Assembly (NCBI GenBank): GCA_910577815.1
Contig: CAJTNO010000001.1
Location: 124,001 to 188,000 of the forward strand
Source of the DNA: an uncultured Christensenella sp.
GTDB lineage: Bacteria; Bacillota; Clostridia; Christensenellales; CAG-917
Length of the DNA: 64,000 nucleotides
Reading direction: 5' to 3'
The position numbers were made by a program, and so were the translations under genes. Below, piece after piece: positions 1 to 8,829 of this stretch. The notes under the pieces are model-generated. The model was not told where the DNA came from and did no database searches. It was given only the letters and a program-made list of their open reading frames with translations. Every line of letters starts with the position of its first letter. The stretch's first letter is position 1.

Positions 1-1258
1 CCTTCATTTCGTTCATATCGGCGCATACGTCTATACGTGAATGTAAAAATTCGTGCGACTGCTTAAACATATTCTCGTGTATCTCGTCAAGCAGCGCGGG
101 AATTTCCTCGCAAAGTCCGTCAAGCGACAAAATACTCTTTTCGTGAGTATCGCGGCGCACCGCGACCGCCTGTCCGTTTTCTATATCGCGCGGACCTATC
201 TCGATACGCACGGGCACGCCCTTCATTTCCCACTCGTTGAATTTCCAACCGGGAGACTGGTCCCTGTCGTCCAGCTCTACGCGCACACCCGCATTTTTAA
301 GCGCGGCGGCAACCTCGCTAGCCTTTTCCAGTACGCCTTCCTTATGGTAAGCGATAGGCACGATTACAACCTGCACGGGCGCGACTCTCGGCGGAAGCTT
401 AAGTCCGCGTTGGTCGCCGTGCGCCATAATAAGCGCGCCGATTAAACGCGTAGACACTCCCCAGCTTGTCTGATAGGGATTTTTAAGCGCGCCGTCGCTG
501 TCCAGATACTTTATTTCAAACGCGTTAGCAAAATTCTGACCGAGATAGTGGGAGGTTCCCGCCTGAAGGGATTTTCCGTCAAGCATCATAGCCTCCATAG
601 AATACGTGGCAACGGCGCCCGCAAACTTTTCCTTTTCGGTCTTAACGCCCGTAAGCACGTCTATAGCAAGCACGTTCTGCATAAACTCGCGGTAGACCTC
701 GAGCATACGCATAGTTTCCTCTCTTGCCTCCTCCTCTGTGCGGTGGAGCGTATGTCCCTCCTGCCACAGGAATTCGCTTGTACGCAAAAACGGACGCGTC
801 GTCTTTTCCCATCTGACCACGTTCGCCCATTGGTTCACAAGCACGGGAAGGTCGCGATAGCTCTGCACCCACTTTGCGAACATCGAGCAGATTATAGTCT
901 CCGAGGTGGGACGTACAACCAGCTTTTCGTCAAGAGGAGTATCCCCGATATGCGTAACAAGCGCAACCTCGGGAGCAAAGCCCTCCACGTGGTCCGCCTC
1001 CTTCACGAGATAGCTGTACGGTATGAGCATAGGAAAGTATGCGTTTTTATGTCCCGTAGCCTTAAAGCGACGGTCCAGCTCCTCCTGAATATGCTCCCAA
1101 ATCTCGTAGCCGTAGGGACGAATAACCATCGTTCCCTTAACGGGACCGTAGTCTACAAGCTGAGTCTTAAGCACTACGTCGGTGTACCACTGCGGAAAAT
1201 CCGCCGTCATATCGGCAATTTCCTTTACAAACTGATTGTCCTTCTGCTGTTTAGCCAT
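1..1258 (-). CDS. proS: Prolyl-tRNA synthetase, archaeal/eukaryotic-like short form (3' end missing)
   Basis: Charges tRNA-Pro with proline in the cytoplasm. The reading frame runs from ATG at 1258 off the left edge, giving 419 residues. Class II motif 2 is visible (RPFLRTSEFLWQEG), followed by a motif-3-like TSWGVSTR and MAHGDQRGLKLPP leading into the anticodon-binding domain. The N-terminus (MAKQQKDNQFVKEIADM) and the absence of the large YbaK-like editing insert between motifs 2 and 3 point to the archaeal/eukaryotic-like type, which is common in Clostridia. AAAGGACG sits about 8 nt before the ATG, and a TATAAT lies in the 120-bp gap upstream. The C-terminal part is outside the window. Function is confident; subtype is inferred from length and motif spacing. 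Confidence 0.95.
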   Translation of the reverse strand, partial: MAKQQKDNQFVKEIADMTADFPQWYTDVVLKTQLVDYGPVKGTMVIRPYGYEIWEHIQEELDRRFKATGHKNAYFPMLIPYSYLVKEADHVEGFAPEVALVTHIGDTPLDEKLVVRPTSETIICSMFAKWVQSYRDLPVLVNQWANVVRWEKTTRPFLRTSEFLWQEGHTLHRTEEEAREETMRMLEVYREFMQNVLAIDVLTGVKTEKEKFAGAVATYSMEAMMLDGKSLQAGTSHYLGQNFANAFEIKYLDSDGALKNPYQTSWGVSTRLIGALIMAHGDQRGLKLPPRVAPVQVVIVPIAYHKEGVLEKASEVAAALKNAGVRVELDDRDQSPGWKFNEWEMKGVPVRIEIGPRDIENGQAVAVRRDTHEKSILSLDGLCEEIPALLDEIHENMFKQSHEFLHSRIDVCADMNEMK

Positions 1259-1340
1259 AATAGCGTCCTTTATAAATATAAATAAGTTATTATATTATTA
1301 TAATATACCTTATACGTTGAATATTGTAAACCTAAAAGAC

Positions 1341-1371
1341 AAAAAATTACGGCGACGCAATCGCGCCGCCG
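1341..1371 (-). terminator. Rho-independent terminator of the zinc-ribbon gene
   Basis: On the minus strand a 9-bp GC-rich stem (CGGCGGCGC with GCGTCGCCG, one G-U) closes a GATT loop and is followed by TAATTTTTT, just after the stop codon at 1379. It separates the zinc-ribbon gene from proS, which therefore needs its own promoter. Confidence 0.8.
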
Positions 1372-1378
1372 CGTTTAA

Positions 1379-1846
1379 TCAATCCTCGTCCTCAAAATCT
1401 TCCTCGTCGTCCTCGTCGAAGCCGAGCAAATCATCCTCGTCCAGCTCCTCGAAGTCGTCTATCGGAGGCTCCTCATCATCGTCCATATCGTCAAGCTCGT
1501 CGTCCTGAAGCTGCGAAAGCGACACCTCGCTATCGTCGCTGCCGGGAGTAATCGGCTCCTCATCGTCCATATACTCCTCCCAGCCGTCGTCCTCGTCGCT
1601 CTTGTCAAGCTCCTTCTCGGCGCGCTCGGTGCGGCAAGCGAGGCAAATATCCTCGTCCGCGTCAAGGTAATTGACCTTGCAGATAGGACATATTCTCTCG
1701 CCCAATCCCGCGATATCGTCGTCCTCGTCCTCAAGCAGGCTCAGCTTGCTCGCCTTGCCCAGTTCAACCTTGCATACGTCACAAAATTCTTCTTCGTTAG
1801 GTATCCAGTTCAGTTCACAGCGTGGACATCTCTTATATTTTCCCAT
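1379..1846 (-). CDS. Small acidic protein with two zinc-ribbon CxxC pairs
   Basis: Function unknown. 155 residues from the chosen start. The N-terminal part has a CPRC...CDVC pair and a CPIC...CLAC pair, two zinc-ribbon or rubredoxin-like knuckles about 45 residues apart. The second half is extremely rich in Asp and Glu (runs such as DDEEDFEDED). An in-frame ATG at 1882 exists, but a TATAAT lies directly in front of it and GAGG stands 9 nt before the ATG at 1846, so 1846 is the better start. The gene has its own terminator and lies upstream of proS on the same strand. A zinc knuckle joined to a DNA-mimic-like acidic tail could suggest binding to a nucleic-acid-binding protein, but that is only inference. 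Confidence 0.7.
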   Translation of the reverse strand: MGKYKRCPRCELNWIPNEEEFCDVCKVELGKASKLSLLEDEDDDIAGLGERICPICKVNYLDADEDICLACRTERAEKELDKSDEDDGWEEYMDDEEPITPGSDDSEVSLSQLQDDELDDMDDDEEPPIDDFEELDEDDLLGFDEDDEEDFEDED

Positions 1847-1882
1847 TTCAACCTCAAGGCTTTTAGGTTTTTTATTTTTCAT

Positions 1883-2223
1883 ATATTATATTGATAAGAT
1901 GTAATTATGTAAACTGATTTATACATTTTTTTAAAAATTTTTTTTAAAAAGCATATTTAGTATAATAGGTGAAAAAATCAACTATATATTGTAAAATAAA
2001 AAATAGGTGAAAATAATTGTTGAAAAGTTTTACATAATAATCTAAAATTCACTTAACAACTTAAAAATCTGAGTGTTTTGTAATCCCGTGTACTCATTAT
2101 GACATATGTTTGGATAATTAGACAAAATGCAGCAAAAACTGCGCATTTTTCTCAACCACATCGATTTTTAGCTATGATACACTATTTTTATTAAAAAAAA
2201 TAAATATAATCAAGGAGACGATT
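1883..2223. other. AT-rich intergenic region carrying divergent promoters (spo0A leader)
   Basis: 340 bp without a gene. On the minus strand a TATAAT near 1884-1890 serves the zinc-ribbon gene. On the plus strand TATAAT stands at 1961-1966, and TTGTTGAAAAG near 2018 differs at one position from the core of a Spo0A box (TGTCGAA). An autoregulated spo0A promoter is expected from other sporeformers, but no unambiguous sigma-H promoter could be picked by eye. Confidence 0.4.
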
Positions 2224-2976
2224 ATGAGCAAAACCATTCTTATTGCGGACGACAACCTCGCCCTTTGCACAAGTCTTAAAGAGTATCTTGATGCGCGTGA
2301 CGGTTATTCCGTCATCGGCATCGCACCCAACGGCGTAAAAGCCTTGGAAATGGTAGAGTCGGAAAAACCCGACTATCTGCTTCTCGACATCGTGATGCCC
2401 GAGTTGGACGGGTTCGGGGTGTTGAGCGCTCTTGAAGGCAAAAAGCCGCAGGTTATTATGATGTCGCAGCTTGCAACCGACGGATTCGTACAAAAAGCAA
2501 TGCAGTACGGCGCAAGCTACTTCCTCGCAAAACCGTTCGATTACGACCGTCTTATGGGACTGTTAAACGAGCTGGGAGCGCCGCAACAACCCGCCGCGCC
2601 TAAGCCGGCGCCCACGTCCAAGCGCACCCGTTCGCTGGACGAGAAAATCGCAAACCTTTTCATATCGGTTGGCATTCCCGCCCACATCAAGGGCTATCAG
2701 TTTTTGAGAGAAGCTATCAAAATGACGATAGAAACTCCCGACATCATAAACTCGATAACCAAACGCCTCTATCCGAGCATAGCGGAGCGTTATCAGACCT
2801 CCCCGTCAAAGGTCGAGCGGGCTATCCGCCACGCAATCGAGGTCGCCTGGAACAGAGGAAAAATCGAAAACATCAACAATATTTTCGGTATCAAAATCTA
2901 TTCCCCCAACGAAAAGCCCACAAACGGCGAATTCATTGCGCTAATCGCAGACAAATTACTCCTGGAGTCCGCCTAA
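2224..2976 (+). CDS. spo0A: Sporulation master regulator Spo0A
   Basis: Phosphorelay response regulator that switches cells into sporulation by binding 0A boxes. 250 residues, the usual family length. The receiver domain has the acidic pair D9/D10, phospho-acceptor D55 in LLLDIVMPELDG and the conserved lysine K103 in FLAKPFDYD. A Pro/Ala/Lys-rich linker (about 115-137) joins it to the Spo0A-specific DNA-binding domain, with hallmark stretches GIPAHIKGYQFLREAI, PSKVERAIRHAIEVAW and a GKIENINNIFG-type end. AAGGAGACG lies 4-10 nt before the ATG. A strong terminator follows, so it is monocistronic. It is unlinked here to spoIVB, its frequent neighbour in other Firmicutes. Confidence 0.98.
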   Translation: MSKTILIADDNLALCTSLKEYLDARDGYSVIGIAPNGVKALEMVESEKPDYLLLDIVMPELDGFGVLSALEGKKPQVIMMSQLATDGFVQKAMQYGASYFLAKPFDYDRLMGLLNELGAPQQPAAPKPAPTSKRTRSLDEKIANLFISVGIPAHIKGYQFLREAIKMTIETPDIINSITKRLYPSIAERYQTSPSKVERAIRHAIEVAWNRGKIENINNIFGIKIYSPNEKPTNGEFIALIADKLLLESA

Positions 2977-3004
2977 AAGCGTATTCCAAACCCAATATCA
3001 GCAC

Positions 3005-3037
3005 GAAAAAAGAGCGTTTCTTCGGACGCTCTTTTTT
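3005..3037 (+). terminator. Rho-independent terminator of spo0A
   Basis: AAGAGCGT pairs with ACGCTCTT around the loop TTCTTCGG and is followed by TTTT, 29 bp after the spo0A stop codon. The A-tract before the stem would let it work in both directions. Confidence 0.9.
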
Positions 3038-3112
3038 CACGTCCCCGTTTGACAGTATTACTTTAATCTATTATAATGCAGTAACTACGCCCTAAGAGGG
3101 AATATAACGACT

Positions 3113-4441
3113 ATGGCAGTAAGGCTATCCGACCATTTCACATATAAAAAGCTTTTCAGAGCGGTAACCCCCTCTATTTTGATGATGGTTTTTACCTCGC
3201 TTTACACCATAGTAGACGGCGTATTCATATCCAACTTAGTCGGAAAGGTACCTTTTGCGGGACTTAATCTCATCTATCCTGTTATCGGCGCAATAGGCGC
3301 GGTCGGATTTATGCTCGGCGCAGGCGGCTCGGCGCTGGTAGCAAAAATACTCGGAGAGGGCGACAGTGCGCGCGCCAACAAGGTATTCTCTATGGTCGTC
3401 TATTTCACGGCGATAGTAGGAATTATCCTGTCCGTTGTCGGCGCATTGGTTGTCGAGCCCGTAGCCAAGCTGCTCGGCGCAACCGAGGAACTGCTCCCCC
3501 ACTGCGTAACGTACGGCAGAATTTTACTTGCCGCAATAGTTGCGTTTATGCTGCAAAATATGTTTCAGGCGTTCTTTATAGTCGCCGAAAAGCCGCTTCT
3601 TGGATTTCTCATCTCCGTAATAGCCGGAGTAACCAATATGGTGCTTGACGCCGCATTCGTAGCGGGCGCAAAGCTCGGGCTTGCCGGCGCGGCATACGCA
3701 ACCATAACAAGCCAAATGGTCGGCGCAATAATTCCGCTCATTTATTTCTCGGTCAAAAACAAAAGCCCGCTCCGACTCGTGCTTACTAAATTCGAGTTAA
3801 AGCCAATAGTCCGCACCTGCACAAACGGCTCGTCGGAGTTTCTAAGCAACGTATCGATATCCATTGTCAATATGCTTTACAATATGCAGCTTCTGCGATA
3901 CGTAGGAGAGGACGGACTTGCGGCTTACGGAGTGGTACAGTATCTCGCGTTTGTATTTCTTGCAACGTTCTTCGGATATTCCATAGGCTCCGCGCCGATA
4001 ATCAGCTATCATTTCGGAGCGCAAAACACATCCGAACTCAAAAATCTGCTCAAGAAAAGTCTTATTATAATGATAGGAATAGGCGCTGTAATGACCGCCC
4101 TGTGCGAAGGCTTGGCGCGACCGCTCAGTATGATATTCGTAAGCTACGACCGGGCTCTTCTTGATATGACCACGCTTGCGATGCGCATATTCGGAGTATC
4201 GTTTATTCTCAGCGGAATAAGCATATTTTCCTCCTCGTTTTTCACCGCGCTTAACAACGGACTTGTATCTGCAATCATATCCTTTATGCGTACGCTTGTA
4301 TTTCAAATTTTCGCGATAATGGTAATGCCGTTGCTGTTCGGCTTAAACGGTATTTGGACGGCAGTCATAGTTGCGGAGGGCTTATCCGTTATAGTAAGCA
4401 TAATCTGCATAGTTTTAAACAGAAAGAAATACAAATATTAG
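3113..4441 (+). CDS. MATE family multidrug/organic-cation efflux transporter
   Basis: Integral membrane antiporter of the MATE (NorM/MepA/DinF-like) family, which exports cationic drugs or metabolites using a Na+ or H+ gradient. 442 residues with about twelve hydrophobic segments arranged as two six-helix halves. The N-terminal half has typical MATE features (SILMMVFTSLYTIVDGVF, GGSALVAKILGEGD), mirrored in the second half (GYSIGSAPIISYHFGAQN). GAGGG about 11 nt upstream supports the ATG at 3113. It lies alone between two terminators, with no adjacent regulator that would hint at a substrate. Similarity to the MepA branch is inferred from the SDHFTYKKLFR start, which is common in clostridial members. 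Confidence 0.92.
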   Translation: MAVRLSDHFTYKKLFRAVTPSILMMVFTSLYTIVDGVFISNLVGKVPFAGLNLIYPVIGAIGAVGFMLGAGGSALVAKILGEGDSARANKVFSMVVYFTAIVGIILSVVGALVVEPVAKLLGATEELLPHCVTYGRILLAAIVAFMLQNMFQAFFIVAEKPLLGFLISVIAGVTNMVLDAAFVAGAKLGLAGAAYATITSQMVGAIIPLIYFSVKNKSPLRLVLTKFELKPIVRTCTNGSSEFLSNVSISIVNMLYNMQLLRYVGEDGLAAYGVVQYLAFVFLATFFGYSIGSAPIISYHFGAQNTSELKNLLKKSLIIMIGIGAVMTALCEGLARPLSMIFVSYDRALLDMTTLAMRIFGVSFILSGISIFSSSFFTALNNGLVSAIISFMRTLVFQIFAIMVMPLLFGLNGIWTAVIVAEGLSVIVSIICIVLNRKKYKY

Positions 4442-4522
4442 AATTTCGCTTTTATACGGTATTCAACATATTCTGTTTGTAAAGCTTCTGCGTTGTTTGC
4501 TTTGCACAAGTCCACTCACTCT

Positions 4523-4550
4523 AAAAAAAAGACGCTTTCGCGTCTTGTTT
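4523..4550 (+). terminator. Rho-independent terminator between convergent genes
   Basis: GACGC pairs with GCGTC around TTTC, flanked by an eight-A tract on one side and TTGTTT on the other. It can terminate the MATE gene and, in reverse, the lipoprotein gene at 4582. Confidence 0.7.
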
Positions 4551-4581
4551 GGTAGAGCAATAGCAACCTAAAACGAATATT

Positions 4582-6984
4582 CTATATTATGGAGTTATAA
4601 GTTATTGTAGCTCTAAGCAGTGAACCATTATCATTGCCTATTTCTATGTCAGCCCATTCAATTTCATTTCCCGCATATTTAACACTACTTAAACCTGTGA
4701 AATAAAATGCCCTATATTTTATTGTTGTTATTGATTTGGGTAAATAGATTTCTGCGAGTGAATAACAATAAGTGAAAGCATCTATACCAATTGATTTTAG
4801 TTTTGAATTCGCGCTTATAGAAACTTCTGTTAAACTCATGCACTCCACAAAAGCGCAATTAGGAATTGATTCAACATTATCTCCCAAAATTATAGTCTTT
4901 ACTTTAGAACCCATAAAAATTGGATTGGAAAAATTTGTGTCATCACAATTAGTTGAATTCCAGTAAACTGTTTCAAGTCCAGTAGTATACTCAAATGCTC
5001 TATCTCCAATTTGCTCAACAGTTTCTGGTATAAGAATTTCCTTAATAGCAGTACAATGACTAAATGCATAGTTTGGAATTGATACTGCCGAACCAATAAT
5101 AACTTTTGATAAAGATTGTGGTATAAAATATGTTACAACTTTATCTGAAGTGCCACCATACTGTTGAGTGGTGGAGATAGCATTAGCATACTGATTATCA
5201 CCAAAGATATAACCGAATAGAGATTCGCGAGAATAATTAACACCTCTTGTTTTACCAACAAAAGGGATCGTTATCTGTTGTAGATTTTCGCACCCATTAA
5301 AAGTTGCTTCTTCTATACATGTGATGTCATTTTCAAGTATAATACTTGTTATCATAGAACATCCACTAAATGCACCATAGTAAATAGCCCCTGAATCAAC
5401 AATTACACTTTTCAAGTTTTGGGGCAAGTAATAAATTTGTGGAGAAGTATTAAAAACACTATTACTATACTTTTGAACGATTTTTTTTGACCCGATATAT
5501 TCATTGGTCCCAAAAATGTAACCAAATAGTGTAATAGGAGAAGCGGTTTTTTCTTTATTATTCCCACCTACAAACGGAATTGTTAATTGTGTTAGATTGC
5601 TACAACCATTTAATGCACCATTAGCAATAGATGTAACATATGGAGGAATTTCGATTTCAGTTACAGTTTTATCTATTATGCTTGATATTTCACATTCGGT
5701 TTGTGTTGAAACAAAAGTAAAATTTTGCAACTCTAAATATACATCCCATACAGCTGTATATTGCAAATCTGCACTAGACATTTCAATAGTTAAATTCAAA
5801 TTTGTAGTAATTAATTCGCTATCTTTATACCACCCTTTCCATATATATCCTATGTTATTATTATCGATTGCACTTAAATTCACAGTTTGTCCAATTGAAA
5901 TTTTCTTTTCGGTGTATGAAGTGATTTCACCAGCGTTAGGATAATTAATATTAGTAGTGAGCGTATAGAAACACCACTTAGCCGTATATGATTCATTATC
6001 TAAAGCATAGAACACAAATTCCTCATCAACGGTTATCAAATTATTATGTTCATCATACCATCCAATAAAATTATAACCAATATTTGTTGTGGCTTTCAAT
6101 GTTACTTCTTCCGAATAATTATAAAGTCCATTACCACAAACTGCACCAGCCTTACTATCATTAACCTTTGTTTCTATGTTAAACTTTATTATTTCCCAGT
6201 GAGCCGTAATAACATTGGAAATACAAACGCTCCAATTAGAAAAAGTTTTACCATCGCTATCAGTCAAAGCAACATCATCAATATACCAGCCAAGGAAATT
6301 ATATCCTGTTCTTGTCGGAACGGGAAGAGTAGTAATTTCTCCATAATTTAATGAAATTGTGTTCGTATCAATTTCATCCCCGCCATTTGTATTAAGTGTA
6401 GCAGTAAAAACCTTTGGGGTTTTGTCGATATAAAGATGTGTTTCTCCCCAAGGTATAAAGGATGTTATGTTTTCACCATTATTTGTTTTCCAGCCGTTAA
6501 AGGTATACTCCGTTAAATTGGGGCTATAATCAACAACATATTCTGCACCAGTATAAGCCAATTCCCTTTTCAACAATGAATTTCCGTCATGATAAAGAAC
6601 TTGTATTGCATAACTTCTATGTATTGTAAGCTGATATGTATTAGTTATACTTCCGTTCTGTGAATTAACTACGATATAAAAAGTGTTATTTCCGGCTTGC
6701 AATTCTCCATATTTACCAGTTGCAATTTTCGTAGGAATTTCAGTTTGTCCCATGTTATCGTAATATAATTTCCAAATGCTATTTTTATTACATTTGACTT
6801 TATCCGCAAGAGGTACCTCATTTGTACCGTAAGAAACGTACATAAAAATTTCATTTCCATTAATAGAAGCATTATCTATTTTTTCTATTTTAGCAGTATT
6901 ATTACTTCCACATGCTGAAAGAAATGTTCCTAGACAAAACATTATAACAATTATAAGAAAAATGCAAAACATTTTTTTCTTCAT
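4582..6984 (-). CDS. Surface lipoprotein with Cadherin-like, InlB-type and BspA-type LRR repeats
   Basis: Predicted extracellular lipoprotein, probably an adhesin or host/matrix-contact protein. 800 residues from the ATG at 6984. An in-frame GTG 9 nt upstream overlaps the AGGTG ribosome-binding site and is rejected. The signal peptide ends in the lipobox LSAC. Next come a cadherin-like beta-sandwich of the type found before such repeats (about 30-125), then four InlB/Listeria-Bacteroides-type repeats with GW(K/Y) cores (FNGWKT, FLGWYID, FIGWYDE, WKGWYKD; about 127-420). BspA-like LRR_5 repeats follow to the C-terminus (CSNLTQLTIPF, FSHCTAIKEILIPETV, YCYSLAEIYLPKSIT). Base composition is much richer in AT than spo0A or the MATE gene, which suggests acquisition. 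The ligand is unknown. Confidence 0.85.
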   Translation of the reverse strand: MKKKMFCIFLIIVIMFCLGTFLSACGSNNTAKIEKIDNASINGNEIFMYVSYGTNEVPLADKVKCNKNSIWKLYYDNMGQTEIPTKIATGKYGELQAGNNTFYIVVNSQNGSITNTYQLTIHRSYAIQVLYHDGNSLLKRELAYTGAEYVVDYSPNLTEYTFNGWKTNNGENITSFIPWGETHLYIDKTPKVFTATLNTNGGDEIDTNTISLNYGEITTLPVPTRTGYNFLGWYIDDVALTDSDGKTFSNWSVCISNVITAHWEIIKFNIETKVNDSKAGAVCGNGLYNYSEEVTLKATTNIGYNFIGWYDEHNNLITVDEEFVFYALDNESYTAKWCFYTLTTNINYPNAGEITSYTEKKISIGQTVNLSAIDNNNIGYIWKGWYKDSELITTNLNLTIEMSSADLQYTAVWDVYLELQNFTFVSTQTECEISSIIDKTVTEIEIPPYVTSIANGALNGCSNLTQLTIPFVGGNNKEKTASPITLFGYIFGTNEYIGSKKIVQKYSNSVFNTSPQIYYLPQNLKSVIVDSGAIYYGAFSGCSMITSIILENDITCIEEATFNGCENLQQITIPFVGKTRGVNYSRESLFGYIFGDNQYANAISTTQQYGGTSDKVVTYFIPQSLSKVIIGSAVSIPNYAFSHCTAIKEILIPETVEQIGDRAFEYTTGLETVYWNSTNCDDTNFSNPIFMGSKVKTIILGDNVESIPNCAFVECMSLTEVSISANSKLKSIGIDAFTYCYSLAEIYLPKSITTIKYRAFYFTGLSSVKYAGNEIEWADIEIGNDNGSLLRATITYNSII

Positions 6985-7092
6985 AGTTATCACCTACATT
7001 AATTAATATTATATTTAGTATATCAAATTTCCAAATAGTATTGCAACCTTTTATAAACTTATTTCACTAAAAGCAAATCTTGGCACTATGAC

Positions 7093-7141
7093 GGGTGCTT
7101 GATATAACAAGTGGCTCGCTGCGCTCGCCAATCAAGCACCC
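7093..7141. repeat. Inverted repeat with perfect 11-bp arms
   Basis: GGGTGCTTGAT at 7093-7103 is the exact reverse complement of ATCAAGCACCC at 7131-7141. The 27-bp spacer itself contains TGGC...GCCA. It lies at the left side of the Rep/recombinase element and is not followed by a T-tract, so it is not an obvious terminator. Confidence 0.8.
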
Positions 7142-7194
7142 GCCCCAAATAAACTAATTAAACAAAGCAACGACTAAAAGCCGTTAAACACAAA

Positions 7195-7276
7195 AAAACT
7201 ACCAGCCGAAGAATGGACGGCAGACGCTATCCCGCTTGTCTGCTCGTCCATTGTACTTCGGCTGTTTTTAGTTTTT
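7195..7276. repeat. Long hairpin with three paired blocks (22 bp)
   Basis: AGCCGAAG (7204-7211), AATGGACG (7212-7219) and GCAGAC (7220-7225) pair with CTTCGGCT (7256-7263), CGTCCATT (7245-7252) and GTCTGC (7238-7243). Only a 1-nt and a 3-nt bulge interrupt the stem. AAAAAAACT before and TTTTTAGTTTTTT after extend the symmetry. It could be a bidirectional terminator guarding the element or a replication/transfer origin structure. Confidence 0.75.
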
Positions 7277-7339
7277 TAATGTGTTTATTTTAAATCGGTG
7301 TGCTTTGTTGTGTGACCGTATGCAAACTGTTGCAGATTT

Positions 7340-7432
7340 TATTTGTTGTGATTTTAGTGACGTTATCTTTATTTGTGATTACTCTATACATATTCTCAAA
7401 GGAAAACCGCATTGTTAATATCTATTTGTGAT
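7340..7432 (+). repeat. Iteron-like direct repeats upstream of rep
   Basis: TATTTGTGAT occurs at 7370-7379 and 7423-7432, and a variant with a three-base insertion, TATTTGTTGTGAT, at 7340-7352. A small hairpin CGTGCA/TGCACG follows at 7444-7460, flanked by GTTAAT on both sides. Direct repeats plus a nearby hairpin ahead of a Rep gene resemble a rolling-circle replication origin, but no nick site can be assigned by eye. Confidence 0.4.
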
Positions 7433-7615
7433 CTTTGTTAATCCGTGCAAAATCTGCACGAGTTAATAAATATCGTATTCACGTTGTATTGGTGTTGTAA
7501 CAATGTAGCCTTTATGTTGGATACTGGTTGGAATTGCGTTGGGTTTAGTTCCTTGTAGTGCCACATTGTATTTGTTACTATCTCATCACAAAAATCAAAA
7601 AAGGAGAACGAGCAA

Positions 7616-7741
7616 ATGCTACGAACTGAATTTATAGTCGAAACACTCGGCGAACCAGATTTAACGGCACTCAACGAGCGTGAACAGCGCACGTTTTTTG
7701 AAACGCTACTTTCAGCGTTGTTGGAATTAGCAACAAAATAA
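7616..7741 (+). CDS. 41-residue helical small protein of the mobile element
   Basis: Not recognised. The ATG at 7616 is preceded by a strong AAAGGAG with 9-nt spacing, and the frame ends in TAA at 7741. The product starts MLRTEFIVETLGEPDLTALN, is rich in Leu, Glu and Thr, and is predicted to be mostly helical with no membrane segment. It lies immediately upstream of rep in the same direction, where small rolling-circle elements often carry a copy-control or accessory peptide. That role is a guess from position; the ribosome-binding site is the main evidence that it is expressed. Confidence 0.55.
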   Translation: MLRTEFIVETLGEPDLTALNEREQRTFFETLLSALLELATK

Positions 7742-7921
7742 ACAAATATTAAAATAGCCAAACACTAACTTTTCTTTCTTTTCTTGGCTTGTATATAGAT
7801 TAAAAACAAAAAATTATTAAAAGGCAAAATCGCCCGCAAAGTATAAAAAAATACAGTGCTTTTATACGCATTGCCAAAAATAGAAAACCGCACCGTAAAA
7901 CGACATAAGGAGCATAAAACG

Positions 7922-8644
7922 ATGATTTATAAAAGAGCAAAAATTTATTATGACGGCAGTCATTATATAGCAATACCGAGCGAGAATTTTTCTCACAAGA
8001 AAGGCGGTAGGAAGAAACCGAAAGATGATGAAACTTTGGTATCTGAAAGCAAGGAACGCCAAAGAACAAATGCTATAAAACGGCGGGTTCGGCTAATGCG
8101 CAAGGTGTATTTACAAGAATGGAATTACTTTTGCACGTTCACCTATGACGAAGCCAAACACGATGAAGATACTTTCAAAAAAAAGCTACGCAACACGTTA
8201 AAACATCTCGTTTATCGTAAGAGCCCCGACAAACAGCGATTGCATTTTCACGGCATATTCTATATCCCACAAATGATTGGCGAGCTGATTGAAACATCTG
8301 ATTACAGTACGACAAATCACCGTATGCAGATAGCCTATCAAAATACGCACTTTCTAAAACACTTTGGGCGTAATGATTTCAAAGCATTAGGCAGTCAAGC
8401 GGACGTTATTCAGTCAGTCAAATACTTGATGAAGTACATATCAAAGTCCGGCGAGAAATTAGCTTATGGCGGGAAATTGCCTACATATTTTCTCTCGGAC
8501 GTTGTAGATGACGATATAGCTTGCGAATATGGCGTGGACAATAAGAAAGCGATATTGTTTGATGACTTCACTTGTTATGACGAGGGCGAATTGATAGGCA
8601 CGGTGTGCCAACAGACAATAAATAGGTTAACGAAAAGCAACTAA
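7922..8644 (+). CDS. rep: Rolling-circle replication initiator / HUH endonuclease (Rep)
   Basis: Predicted to nick one strand at an origin and stay covalently bound through tyrosine, starting rolling-circle replication or transfer of the element. 240 residues. Motif I is NYFCTFTYD, the HUH metal site is RLHFHGIFY (H-hydrophobic-H), and the tyrosine motif is KYLMKYISK, with two Tyr separated by three residues and a following Lys. This order matches the HUH superfamily and most resembles the VP4/Rep type of gokushovirus-like phages and related plasmids. The ATG at 7922 is chosen because AAGGAG lies 9 nt upstream; an in-frame ATG at 7856 has no such site. The N-terminus is strongly basic (KKGGRKKPKDD). 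The serine recombinase follows 185 bp downstream. Confidence 0.82.
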   Translation: MIYKRAKIYYDGSHYIAIPSENFSHKKGGRKKPKDDETLVSESKERQRTNAIKRRVRLMRKVYLQEWNYFCTFTYDEAKHDEDTFKKKLRNTLKHLVYRKSPDKQRLHFHGIFYIPQMIGELIETSDYSTTNHRMQIAYQNTHFLKHFGRNDFKALGSQADVIQSVKYLMKYISKSGEKLAYGGKLPTYFLSDVVDDDIACEYGVDNKKAILFDDFTCYDEGELIGTVCQQTINRLTKSN

Positions 8645-8684
8645 TAGTTTGTCTTTCGTCTTGTGGAGATTAAACGAAAACACA

Positions 8685-8731
8685 CTTTTAGCCAAGGGTA
8701 AATACATTGCTTCGCAACCCTTGACTAAAAG
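8685..8731. repeat. Hairpin between rep and the recombinase gene
   Basis: CTTTTA..CAAGGGT at 8685-8697 pairs with ACCCTTG..TAAAAG at 8717-8731, with one two-base internal mismatch and a 19-nt loop. No T-tract follows directly. It could attenuate read-through from rep or form a single-strand origin. Confidence 0.6.
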
Positions 8732-8829
8732 TACATTTGATAATATGAAATGCACGTGCTAATGCGTTTCCGTTTATCTCCCTTTTGTCAAAAGACAAAT
8801 CAAATTCAATGTATTAAAGGAGAAACAAA

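Noticed and set aside
1236..1508. Plus-strand frame rich in poly-serine
   Set aside because: It is the antisense reading of the acidic tail of the zinc-ribbon protein.
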